Shown one piece after another: positions 1 to 6,141 of a stretch of 8,432 bases of DNA. The notes under the pieces are model-generated. The model ran no database searches and was not told the origin of the DNA. It was given only the letters and a program-made list of their open reading frames with translations. The stretch's first letter is position 1. Each line of letters begins with the position of its first letter. A program made the translations under genes and the position numbers. Origin of the DNA: Planctomycetota bacterium (GTDB lineage Bacteria > Planctomycetota > GCA-002687715); the NCBI GenBank assembly GCA_013213915.1, contig JABSRK010000160.1, forward strand, positions 1-8,432, read 5' to 3'.

Positions 1-955
1 GCAGTCCTTGTCCCTTCAACCGGAATACCTTGGCCGGCTGGGTGCCGGCCGGGATCTTCAATTCTGCGCGTCCGCCGAGAGTCGGGATCTCGATCTTCGT
101 GCCGAGCACGGCTTCCGAGACCGAGAGGTCCCCCGCACAATACAGGTCCTTGCCCTGACGCTGGAAGTGCTCGTGGGATTCGACGCTGACGTGGCAGTAC
201 AGGTGACCGCGCGCGCCGCCTTCGGTGCTGGGCTCACCTTCTCCGGCGCAGCGGATCTCAGTTCCGTCTTCCACTCCGGCCGGAATGCGAACGGTGATTT
301 CGACGGGCTTCTTGACGAGGCCCTGACCCGCGCAGTCGCCGCAAGGGTTCTTGATGATCTTGCCCCTCCCGACGCACTGCGGGCACGTGATGCGTCGGCT
401 GAAGAAGCCAGACGATTGCATGACCACGCCGAGCCCGCCGCAGGTCGTGCACATCTCGGGAGGCGACCCCTTGGCGGCGCCGATGCCTTCGCACGTGCCG
501 CACAGCTCGCGACGCTTGACGGACAGCTTGCGCGATGTCCCGTCCTTGACCTCTTCGAGGGTCACGGAGACCCGTGCTTGCAGGCTGGACCCGGACGCCG
601 GGCCGGCCTGGCGCCGGCCGCCTGTGAACATGTTGTCGAAGATGCCGCCGTTGCCACCGAAGATGTCCTGGAAGGTGGAGAAGATGTCCTCCGCGTTCTG
701 GAATTGGGCGCCGCCGTTGCCCATGCCTTCGACGCCGGCATGGCCGAACTGGTCGTAGCGCGCGCGCTTGTTGCCGTCGGACAGGACCTCGTATGCTTCC
801 GCCGCTTCCTTGAACTTCGCCTCCGCCTGCGCGTCACCCGCGTTCTGGTCCGGGTGGTACTTGAAGGCGGTCTTGCGGTAGGCCTTCTTGACGTCGGACT
901 CCGGCGCGTCTCTGGGAACCCCGAGCACGTCGTAGTAGTCGCGTTTCTGCGTCAT
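1..955 (-). CDS. dnaJ: Chaperone protein DnaJ (Hsp40), C-terminus cut by window edge
   Basis: This is a type I J-domain co-chaperone. By family knowledge it stimulates DnaK ATPase and delivers unfolded clients in the cytoplasm. The 318 codons seen show an N-terminal J domain (about residues 5-70) with the HPD triad at 34-36, a Gly/Phe-rich stretch at about 71-118, and four CxxCxGxG zinc-finger repeats starting at C152, C169, C191 and C205. The first part of the C-terminal beta-sandwich substrate-binding region follows. Full-length DnaJ is usually about 370-380 residues, so roughly 50-60 are missing beyond the left edge. The ATG at 955 begins MTQKRDYYDVLGV, the normal family start. The gene lies 27 bp after groEL copy B and is probably co-transcribed with it, but no strong Shine-Dalgarno sequence is visible in that gap. 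No dnaK or grpE is seen in the window. Identification is secure; CbpA-like proteins lack the zinc fingers. Confidence 0.97.
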   Translation of the reverse strand, partial: MTQKRDYYDVLGVPRDAPESDVKKAYRKTAFKYHPDQNAGDAQAEAKFKEAAEAYEVLSDGNKRARYDQFGHAGVEGMGNGGAQFQNAEDIFSTFQDIFGGNGGIFDNMFTGGRRQAGPASGSSLQARVSVTLEEVKDGTSRKLSVKRRELCGTCEGIGAAKGSPPEMCTTCGGLGVVMQSSGFFSRRITCPQCVGRGKIIKNPCGDCAGQGLVKKPVEITVRIPAGVEDGTEIRCAGEGEPSTEGGARGHLYCHVSVESHEHFQRQGKDLYCAGDLSVSEAVLGTKIEIPTLGGRAELKIPAGTQPAKVFRLKGQGL

Positions 956-982
956 ACAGAGCCGTCCGTGGGAAGATCAGTC

Positions 983-2593
983 TTAGATGACGGCCCCGGG
1001 CGTTTCCTTGGCGTTGTCCTTCTTGTCAGTGATCGCAGTGTCGGTCGTGAGCATCATGCCCGCGACGGAGCCCGCGTACTCGAGCGCGAGCCGCGCGACC
1101 TTCACCGGATCGACGATGCCGGCCTCGACCAGATCTTCGTAGTCGCCTGTGAGTGCGTTGAGGCCCTCGTTGCCACCCATCTCGAGGACATCTTCGACCA
1201 CGACATCGCCGTCGAATCCGGCGTTGTGTGCAATCTGAGCGGTCGGCGCACGAACGGCGGCTGCCACGATGTCGGCGCCCGCCTTCTCGTCTCCCTTGAG
1301 CTTCTTCTTGGCGGCATCGATGGCGTCGAGGGTGCGGAGCAGCGCGGTGCCCCCACCGGCGACGATGCCCTCTTCCATCGCGGCGCGCGTGGCGTGAAGT
1401 GCGTCTTCGACGCGGTACTTCTTCTCCGCCATCTCCTTCTCAGTCGCAGCGCCGACCCGGATTTCTGCCACACCGCCAGACAGCTTTGCGAGACGCTCCT
1501 GGAGCTTCTCGCGGTCGTAGTCCGACGTCGTGGTCTCGATCTTCTGACGGATCTGATCGATCCGCTCTTTTAGGTCTTTGCTCTGGCCGCCGCCTTCGAT
1601 GATCAAGGTCTCATCCTTGCGGATCTCCACCTTGCGGGCGGTGCCGAGTTGGGAGAGCTCGAGGTTTTCGAGGTTCTGGCCGATGTCCTCGGAGATAAAG
1701 GTGCCGCCGGTGAGGGCCGCGATGTCTTCTAGCATCGCCTTGCGACGGTCGCCGAATCCGGGCGCCTTCACGGCTGCGATGCTCAGAACGCCGCGGAGGC
1801 GGTTGATGACGAGCGTCGAGAGCGCTTCACCCTCCACGTCCTCCGCGATGATCAACAGCGGGTTGCCCGTCTGGGCCACGCGCTCGAGGATCGGCAGCAG
1901 GTCGCGCAGGTTCGAAATCTTCTTCTCGTGGATGAGGATGTACGGAGTCTCCAGCTCGCTCGTCATCTTCTGCGGGTTGGTGACGAAGTAGGGCGACACG
2001 TATCCCTTGTCGAAGGACATGCCCTCGACCACCTCGAGGGTCGTGTCGATGCCCTTCGCCTCCTCGACGGTGATGACGCCGTCCTCGCCGACCTTCTCGA
2101 TGGCGCTGGCGAGGAGTTCGCCGATTTCCCTGTCGTGATTCGAGGAGACAGTGCCGACCTGGACGATCTGTTCCTGGTCTTTCACGGGGCGAGCCTGCGC
2201 TTGCAGGGCCTTGACGGATGCGGCGACAGCGGCGTCGATGCCGCGCTTGATCGACTGCGGGTTGCAGCCAGCAGCGAGTTGCTTCAGCCCGGCCTTGAAG
2301 ATCGCCTCGGCCAGCACGGTCGCGGTCGTCGTCCCGTCACCGGCCTTGTCGTTGGTCTTCTTGGCGACTTCGTTGACGAGCTTGGCACCCATATTCTCGA
2401 ACGGATCTTCGATCTCGATCTCCTTTGAGACCGTGACCCCGTCCTTCGTCACCGTGGGCCCGCCGAACGACTTGTCGAAGAGCACGTTGCGACCACCCGG
2501 CCCGAGGGTGACCTTGACGGCTCTCGCGAGCTTCGTCAGGCCGTCCAGGATCTTGGCTCGGGCATCTTCCGCATACAGGATCTGCTTGGCCAT
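983..2593 (-). CDS. groEL: Chaperonin GroEL, copy B (conventional paralogue)
   Basis: This is the 60 kDa chaperonin subunit, which by family knowledge forms a double heptameric ring and folds proteins under a GroES lid using ATP. The 536 residues cover all three domains. The ATP-binding motif TLGPGGRNV is at about 29-37, D51 lies in VTKDG and D86 in GDGTTT. The hydrolysis aspartate, equivalent to E. coli D398, is D397 in VEDALHATRAA, followed by the VAGGG hinge at 411-415. The apical binding residues Y198, Y202 and F203 are kept. There is a single cysteine, C110. The C-terminus ends KETPGAVI and lacks the usual Gly-Gly-Met repeat tail. The start at 2593 gives the canonical MAKQ N-terminus and has a good ribosome binding site 7 nt upstream. 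It follows groES by 17 bp and precedes dnaJ by 27 bp. Of the two copies, this is the one closest to textbook GroEL. Confidence 0.98.
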   Translation of the reverse strand: MAKQILYAEDARAKILDGLTKLARAVKVTLGPGGRNVLFDKSFGGPTVTKDGVTVSKEIEIEDPFENMGAKLVNEVAKKTNDKAGDGTTTATVLAEAIFKAGLKQLAAGCNPQSIKRGIDAAVAASVKALQAQARPVKDQEQIVQVGTVSSNHDREIGELLASAIEKVGEDGVITVEEAKGIDTTLEVVEGMSFDKGYVSPYFVTNPQKMTSELETPYILIHEKKISNLRDLLPILERVAQTGNPLLIIAEDVEGEALSTLVINRLRGVLSIAAVKAPGFGDRRKAMLEDIAALTGGTFISEDIGQNLENLELSQLGTARKVEIRKDETLIIEGGGQSKDLKERIDQIRQKIETTTSDYDREKLQERLAKLSGGVAEIRVGAATEKEMAEKKYRVEDALHATRAAMEEGIVAGGGTALLRTLDAIDAAKKKLKGDEKAGADIVAAAVRAPTAQIAHNAGFDGDVVVEDVLEMGGNEGLNALTGDYEDLVEAGIVDPVKVARLALEYAGSVAGMMLTTDTAITDKKDNAKETPGAVI

Positions 2594-2600
2594 CCGTATA

Positions 2601-2608
2601 TCCTTTCC
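2601..2608 (-). promoter_or_regulatory. Ribosome binding site of groEL copy B
   Basis: On the minus strand the sequence reads GGAAAGGA, 7 nt before the ATG at 2593, inside the 17-bp gap after the groES stop codon. It fixes the groEL-B start and indicates that this gene has its own translation initiation rather than relying only on coupling from groES. Confidence 0.75.
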
Positions 2609-2610
2609 GA

Positions 2611-2904
2611 TCAGGCGAACTTCGCGAGGATCTCGCTCTCGCGGAGGATCTTGTAGTCGTTGCCGTCAACCTTGACGTCAGCGCCGGAGTACTTGCCGTA
2701 CACGACGACGTCGCCCTTCTTCACGGCGACCGACGCGCGATCACCAGAATCGAGCATGCGGCCGGGTCCGGTCGCGACGACCTTGCCTTGCTGCGGCTTC
2801 TCCTTGGCCGCATCCGGGAGGACGATGCCTCCCGCAGTCTTCTCTTCCGCCTCGAGCGGGGTCACGACGACGCGGTCGTCCAAGGGGTTGATCTTCAGAG
2901 CCAT
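2611..2904 (-). CDS. groES: Co-chaperonin GroES (10 kDa)
   Basis: This is the heptameric lid of the GroEL folding chamber. The 97 residues match the family length. The N-terminal strand reads LDDRVVVTP (8-16). The mobile loop (about 17-34) contains the GroEL-contacting hydrophobic tripeptide IVL at 27-29 within TAGGIVLPD. A roof-hairpin segment with PGR lies at 47-49, and the C-terminus ILRESEILA is typical. The ATG at 2904 begins MALKINPLDD, and a modest AGGGA lies about 9 nt upstream. It sits between two groEL genes: copy A ends 66 bp upstream and copy B starts 17 bp downstream. I saw no convincing promoter or terminator in the 66-bp gap. It is the only groES in the window, so it presumably caps both GroELs; that sharing is an inference. 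Confidence 0.98.
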   Translation of the reverse strand: MALKINPLDDRVVVTPLEAEEKTAGGIVLPDAAKEKPQQGKVVATGPGRMLDSGDRASVAVKKGDVVVYGKYSGADVKVDGNDYKILRESEILAKFA

Positions 2905-2970
2905 GTTCTTGGTTCCCTGTTCTCTTCTCGAATCTGAGTTTGCTTCGAATGCCGGTGTGCTGGGCGTCGA

Positions 2971-4587
2971 CTACTCCATGTCGTCGCCGGCCTCGGCCTC
3001 GTCGTCCTTGACGTCCGCGACGAGGCAGTTGGTCGAGATGAGCATGGAGGCCGCGCTCACCGCGTTGGTGAGCGCCGTCGTCGTGACCTTGCATGGGTCG
3101 ATGACGCCGCTCTCCAGGAGATCGCAGAATTCGCGGGTTTCGGCGTTATAGCCATGGGATTTCTTGCGTTCCTTGAGGACCTTGGAGGCCGTGACGGCGC
3201 CATGCTCGCCGGCGTTCTCGACGATCTGGTGGAACGGAGCACGGAGCGCGGCCTGGAGGACCTGGGCGCCAGCGCGGACATCGCCCTTCCATCCATCGAT
3301 GTCGAGGTCCTTGCCCGCGCGCATCAGGGCGACGCCGCCGCCGGGGAGGACCCCCTCCTCGAGGGCCGCCTTCACCGACGCCTGCGCGTCCTTGATCCGC
3401 GCCTTCTTTTCCTTCATCTCGGTCTCAGTCGCCGCGCCGACGTTGATCTGTGCGACGCCGCCAGCGAGCTTCGCGAGGCGCTCCTCGAGCTTCTCGCGGT
3501 CGTAGCTCGACTCGGTGCTCTCGATCTCCTTGCGGATCTGCTTGATCCGACCGTTGATCTCAGCGCTGGAGCCAGCGCCCTCGATGATCGTCGTCGCTTC
3601 GGCCGTCACCGTGATCTTCTTGGCGGTGCCGAGGTCGTTGATCGACAACGACTCGAGCTCCGCGCCCATGTCCTTGAAGACGGGGGAGCGCGTGCCTGTC
3701 AGGGTCGCGATGTCTTGCAGCATGGCCTTGCGACGATCGCCATAGCCTGGCGCCTTGACGGCGACGCAGTTGACGACGCCTCGCAGCTTGTTGACGACCA
3801 TTGTCGCCAGCGCCTCACCCTCGATGTCCTCGGCGATCACGAGCAGCGGGCGGTTTGCCTTGCTCGCCTTCTCGAGGAGCGGGATCAGCGGAGCGATGTT
3901 CGAGAGCTTCTCCTCGTGAATGAGCACGAGGCAGTTCTTGTACTCACACTCGAGGGTCTTGGTGTCCGTGACAAAATGCGGAGAGAGATAGCCACGGTCG
4001 AACTGCATGCCCTCCACGATCTTCACTTCGGTCTGGGTGCCTTTGCCTTCTTCGATATTGATCACGCCGTCACCGCCGACCTTCTCGAGGGCGTCGATGA
4101 GGATCCCTCCGAGATCGCTATCGTTGTTCGCCGCGATGGCAGCGATCTGGCGCAGGCGGTCGGGCGTGTCGAGGCTGACCTTCTTGGAGTCCTTGCGTAG
4201 GCGTTCGACGACAACGTCGGCCGCCTCCTGGACGCCACGATTGATCTGGGCGACGTTGGCGCCGGCCACCAGATGGCGAAGCGCCTTGGTGTAGATGGCC
4301 TCCGCGAGGAGCGTGGCAGTGGTCGTGCCGTCACCAGCCACGTCGTGGGTCTTGCTGGCGGCCTCCTTCAGGAGCTGGGCCCCCATGTTCTCGTACGGAT
4401 CGGTCAGCTCCACCTCGTCGGCGACCGTGTACCCGTCCTTGGTGATGTTCGGCCCTCCCCAGCCGCGGTCGATTACCGCACAGCGCCCACGGGGGCCGAG
4501 CGTCGTCTTCACCGCTCTGGCCAGTTTCAGAACTCCCTCTTTGAGGGCCTCACGCGCGTCCACGTCGAAGCAGAGTTGCTTGGCCAT
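2971..4587 (-). CDS. groEL: Chaperonin GroEL, copy A (divergent, cysteine-rich paralogue)
   Basis: This is a second full-length 60 kDa chaperonin subunit of 538 residues and the first gene of the chaperone operon. ATPase residues are intact: D51 in ITKDG, D86 in GDGTTT, and the hydrolysis aspartate at D400 in RIKDAQASV. The segment after it departs from the usual DALHATRAA, and the hinge is LPGGG rather than VAGGG. In the apical domain, Y200 and F205 are kept, but the position of E. coli Y203 is H204, and the usual REMLPVLE helix start reads APLIPLLE. It contains eight cysteines (6, 36, 214, 219, 274, 488, 499, 521) against one in copy B. The tail is acidic (EAEAGDDME) with no Gly-Gly-Met repeat. 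The frame stays open 30 codons upstream to an ATG at 4677, but the canonical MAKQ start at 4587 with an AAGGAG site before it is clearly preferable. It is probably an active chaperonin with altered client preference; that specialisation is inferred. Confidence 0.96.
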   Translation of the reverse strand: MAKQLCFDVDAREALKEGVLKLARAVKTTLGPRGRCAVIDRGWGGPNITKDGYTVADEVELTDPYENMGAQLLKEAASKTHDVAGDGTTTATLLAEAIYTKALRHLVAGANVAQINRGVQEAADVVVERLRKDSKKVSLDTPDRLRQIAAIAANNDSDLGGILIDALEKVGGDGVINIEEGKGTQTEVKIVEGMQFDRGYLSPHFVTDTKTLECEYKNCLVLIHEEKLSNIAPLIPLLEKASKANRPLLVIAEDIEGEALATMVVNKLRGVVNCVAVKAPGYGDRRKAMLQDIATLTGTRSPVFKDMGAELESLSINDLGTAKKITVTAEATTIIEGAGSSAEINGRIKQIRKEIESTESSYDREKLEERLAKLAGGVAQINVGAATETEMKEKKARIKDAQASVKAALEEGVLPGGGVALMRAGKDLDIDGWKGDVRAGAQVLQAALRAPFHQIVENAGEHGAVTASKVLKERKKSHGYNAETREFCDLLESGVIDPCKVTTTALTNAVSAASMLISTNCLVADVKDDEAEAGDDME

Positions 4588-4598
4588 TGATCCCGTAT

Positions 4599-4604
4599 CT
4601 CCTT
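4599..4604 (-). promoter_or_regulatory. Ribosome binding site of groEL copy A
   Basis: The minus strand reads AAGGAG, ending 11 nt before the ATG at 4587. The spacing is slightly long but the match is strong. It decides the start in favour of MAKQ at 4587 over the in-frame ATG at 4677, which would add 30 residues unlike any GroEL N-terminus. Confidence 0.75.
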
Positions 4605-4622
4605 GAGGTGCGAATTTGGCGG

Positions 4623-4642
4623 CTCCGGTCAGCGGACCGGAG
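4623..4642 (-). repeat. Perfect 8-bp inverted repeat with 4-nt loop in the presumed groEL-A leader
   Basis: CTCCGGTC at 4623-4630 and GACCGGAG at 4635-4642 are exact reverse complements separated by four bases. The repeat ends 35 bp upstream of the groEL-A start codon. In the leader RNA it would form a stable GC-rich hairpin; as DNA it could be an operator. There is no U-tract after it in the minus-strand direction, so it does not look like an intrinsic terminator. The function is unknown. Confidence 0.6.
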
Positions 4643-4665
4643 GTCAGGGTGTTGACACCTGGCCT
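4641..4665 (-). repeat. Imperfect inverted repeat directly upstream of the 8-bp hairpin
   Basis: The core GGTGT-TG-ACACC (4648-4659) is a perfect inverted repeat. The flanks AGGTCA (4641-4646) and TGGCCT (4660-4665) extend the pairing with one bulged G and one imperfect pair. It abuts and shares two bases with the hairpin at 4623-4642, so only one may be fully formed at a time in RNA. It could be an operator half of the divergent region or a second leader stem-loop. It is weaker evidence than the perfect hairpin. Confidence 0.4.
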
Positions 4666-4743
4666 CAACGCAAACAAGGGGCCGGACGTCCGACACCACG
4701 CGGACGTGCCAGAAGCGGCTGCGTTCGCTCCGGGCGGGACGAT

Positions 4744-4797
4744 GCTCCTGCCAGGATGACAGCAGGCGGCGTAGACGTGGCCGCGCGGCTCCTGCCA
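4744..4797. repeat. 10-bp direct repeat GCTCCTGCCA, two copies 44 bp apart
   Basis: GCTCCTGCCA occurs at 4744-4753 and 4788-4797. The start-to-start distance of 44 bp is close to four DNA helical turns, so both copies would face nearly the same side of the helix. The first copy lies in the local palindrome TCCTG-C-CAGGA (4746-4756), and the second is part of an inverted repeat to its right. This arrangement is compatible with a regulator binding site between the divergent genes. No known regulator motif was recognised. Confidence 0.5.
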
Positions 4798-4806
4798 ATC
4801 TGGCAG
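4792..4806. repeat. Inverted repeat CTGCCA-ATC-TGGCAG
   Basis: Six-base arms at 4792-4797 and 4801-4806 are exact reverse complements around three bases. The left arm coincides with the end of the second GCTCCTGCCA direct repeat, and CTGCCA also occurs at 4748-4753, giving three CTGCCA/TGGCAG half-sites in 59 bp. It lies 86 bp upstream of the plus-strand gene starting at 4893. It is a candidate operator for a dimeric regulator. Confidence 0.45.
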
Positions 4807-4881
4807 AAGGGGCCCCGCACACTGGCTACAGACGCCGTATGCGGAGGGGGAGTCGGCGGTTAGGCTCTGTGGACTTGACTT

Positions 4882-4886
4882 GGGAG
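4882..4886 (+). promoter_or_regulatory. Ribosome binding site of the NPCBM gene
   Basis: GGGAG lies 6 nt before the ATG at 4893. It supports that start, which opens directly into a signal peptide, over the in-frame ATG at 4839 that would put 18 charged residues ahead of it. Confidence 0.65.
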
Positions 4887-4892
4887 CGCACG

Positions 4893-6113
4893 ATGCAGGC
4901 CAGGATCCTGACGTTGTTGGTCGCCGCCGTGATGGGGTGTTGGCTACCGGCGCAGGATCTGGTGACGGTGAGCCCCGTTGCCGGGGTACCGATCAGGGGC
5001 GGTTTTGTCGGCCTTTCAGAGGACGGGGCGCTCCAGATCCGCACCGGGGTAGAGAGGATCGTCTCCGTCGCCCAGGAAAAAATCGTCACTGCGGTGTTCT
5101 CCGAGGCTTCGACGCTGGCGCAGCGCGGCGCGGCCCGCATCCACCTCGTCTCCGGTGACGCGTTCGTCGGCGCGATCGAGGGCGGTGACTTTGACGAGAT
5201 GGCCCTTGCAACGCAGGCCGCCGGCAGCTTCCGCGTGTTCCTCGACCACGTCTCCATGGTGGTGATGCTCGATGAGATGAAGAGCGCCGCCGAGCTCCCT
5301 GCACTCGTGGACGGAGCGGACGCCGACGAATTGTTTCTGCGCCGGGGAGATCGTCTCGACCGTTTGCCCGGGGAAATGCAGCGTCTCGAGCGGACGGGGG
5401 TCATCTTCGACAGCGCCGCCGGGGCGGGGCGTCTCTTCTCGTTCATCAACGACCGGGTCGTTGCTGTGCGCCTGGCCGCGACCGATCCGTACAAGGAGCC
5501 CGACACGCTGCTCTGTGTCGCGCGGTTCAAGGACGGGGCGCGCATGACGGGGGTGTTGCGCCGCGGTGGTTCGGGCCAGATGAGTCTGAAGCTGACAGTC
5601 GGTCCAACGGTGATGTTGGACCCGGATTTCCTTGCCTCGCTCGAGTTCAAGAGTTCGAATTATCGATTCCTCTCCGACATCGAGCCCGTGGCTTACACGG
5701 AGGTCCCGTATCTCGAGGGGGGACCGACGTACGGTCTGAAGCGCGATGAGGGATTCCGTCGTGACGGCAAGCTCAGGATCGGAGAGACCGTGTTCCGCAA
5801 GGGGCTGGGTATCCACGCGCGTGCGACGTGCACCTACACCCTCGACGGGCGCTTCGATGCTTTTCGCGCGAAGGTCGGAGTCGATCCCGTCACGCGCAAC
5901 CGTTCCGTGCCGGGGAGTGTGCGCGTGCGGGTTCTTGTAGACGGCGCGGAAGTGTGGAAGAGCGCTTTGCTCCTCGCGGGTGACGCTGCCGTGCCCATCC
6001 ACCTGAGAGGACTCGGAGGGAAGGCGCGTCTTACCCTCGAGGTCGGATTCGGCGACAGCCGCGGCACCGGCGCACGTGCTGTTTTTGGCGATGCGATGGT
6101 CCTAAAGGAGTGA
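4893..6113 (+). CDS. Exported NPCBM-domain protein
   Basis: The 406-residue protein is predicted to be secreted or periplasmic. Residues 1-20 form a signal peptide: R4, a hydrophobic core LTLLVAAVMG, and a likely signal-peptidase I cut after LPA. C16 makes a lipoprotein signal conceivable, but VMGC is a poor lipobox. Residues 263-405 match the NPCBM (novel putative carbohydrate-binding module) family. They include FRKGLGIHA (301-309), the TYTLDGRFDAFRAKVGVD stretch (314-331), VRVLVDGAEVW (345-355) and the terminal FGDAMV. Residues 21-260 are not recognised, but they contain several beta-rich segments of about 40 residues that resemble one another. Planctomycete NPCBM proteins are usually taken to bind glycans, yet no catalytic domain is visible here. 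The gene is divergent from the chaperone operon and 28 bp upstream of the VWA gene, so the two are probably an operon. Confidence 0.88.
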   Translation: MQARILTLLVAAVMGCWLPAQDLVTVSPVAGVPIRGGFVGLSEDGALQIRTGVERIVSVAQEKIVTAVFSEASTLAQRGAARIHLVSGDAFVGAIEGGDFDEMALATQAAGSFRVFLDHVSMVVMLDEMKSAAELPALVDGADADELFLRRGDRLDRLPGEMQRLERTGVIFDSAAGAGRLFSFINDRVVAVRLAATDPYKEPDTLLCVARFKDGARMTGVLRRGGSGQMSLKLTVGPTVMLDPDFLASLEFKSSNYRFLSDIEPVAYTEVPYLEGGPTYGLKRDEGFRRDGKLRIGETVFRKGLGIHARATCTYTLDGRFDAFRAKVGVDPVTRNRSVPGSVRVRVLVDGAEVWKSALLLAGDAAVPIHLRGLGGKARLTLEVGFGDSRGTGARAVFGDAMVLKE

Positions 6114-6129
6114 CGGTGCGCCGTCCTCT

Positions 6130-6135
6130 GGTGGA
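6130..6135 (+). promoter_or_regulatory. Probable ribosome binding site of the VWA gene
   Basis: GGTGGA lies 6 nt before the ATG at 6142, in the 28-bp gap after the NPCBM gene. It is only a moderate match, but no other start codon exists in frame between the upstream gene and 6142. Confidence 0.5.
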
Positions 6136-6141
6136 CGCCTC

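Larger units (their letters stand above)
4588..4892. promoter_or_regulatory. Divergent intergenic region between the chaperone operon and the envelope gene pair
   Basis: These 305 bp must contain the control sequences for both divergent transcription units. I looked for a CIRCE element (TTAGCACTC, 9 nt, GAGTGCTAA), for a sigma-32 type promoter and for sigma-70 boxes, and found no convincing match on either strand. A lone TTGACA lies at 4652-4657 on the plus strand without a -10 partner. What can be seen are several short inverted and direct repeats, listed separately. An 86-codon plus-strand open frame (4603-4863) crosses the region but looks like chance GC-rich coding. The region holds no recognisable RNA gene. 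Confidence 0.6.

Noticed and set aside
8..1573. A 521-codon open frame on the plus strand
   Set aside because: It lies antisense to dnaJ and groEL-B, which are complete in conserved motifs. The translated product is low-complexity Arg/Leu/Ala-rich sequence, typical of the antisense of GC-rich genes.
3154..4200. A 348-codon open frame on the plus strand
   Set aside because: It is antisense to groEL copy A, has no recognisable domain and has the composition expected of a shadow frame.
4652..4657. TTGACA as a plus-strand -35 promoter box
   Set aside because: No -10-like sequence lies 16-18 bp downstream, it is about 235 bp from the gene, and it is part of an inverted repeat.
4588..4677. A 30-codon N-terminal extension of GroEL copy A from the ATG at 4677
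   Set aside because: GroEL proteins begin MAKQ or similar, and a strong AAGGAG site precedes the ATG at 4587. The extension would translate across both leader hairpins.
4683..4692. Palindrome CGGACGTCCG
   Set aside because: A single 10-bp GC-rich palindrome is easily expected by chance in this composition, and it has no supporting second copy.
4603..4863. An 86-codon plus-strand open frame in the divergent region
   Set aside because: The product is Gly/Arg-rich without a domain, no ribosome binding site was noted, and the frame overlaps the repeats and the likely control region.
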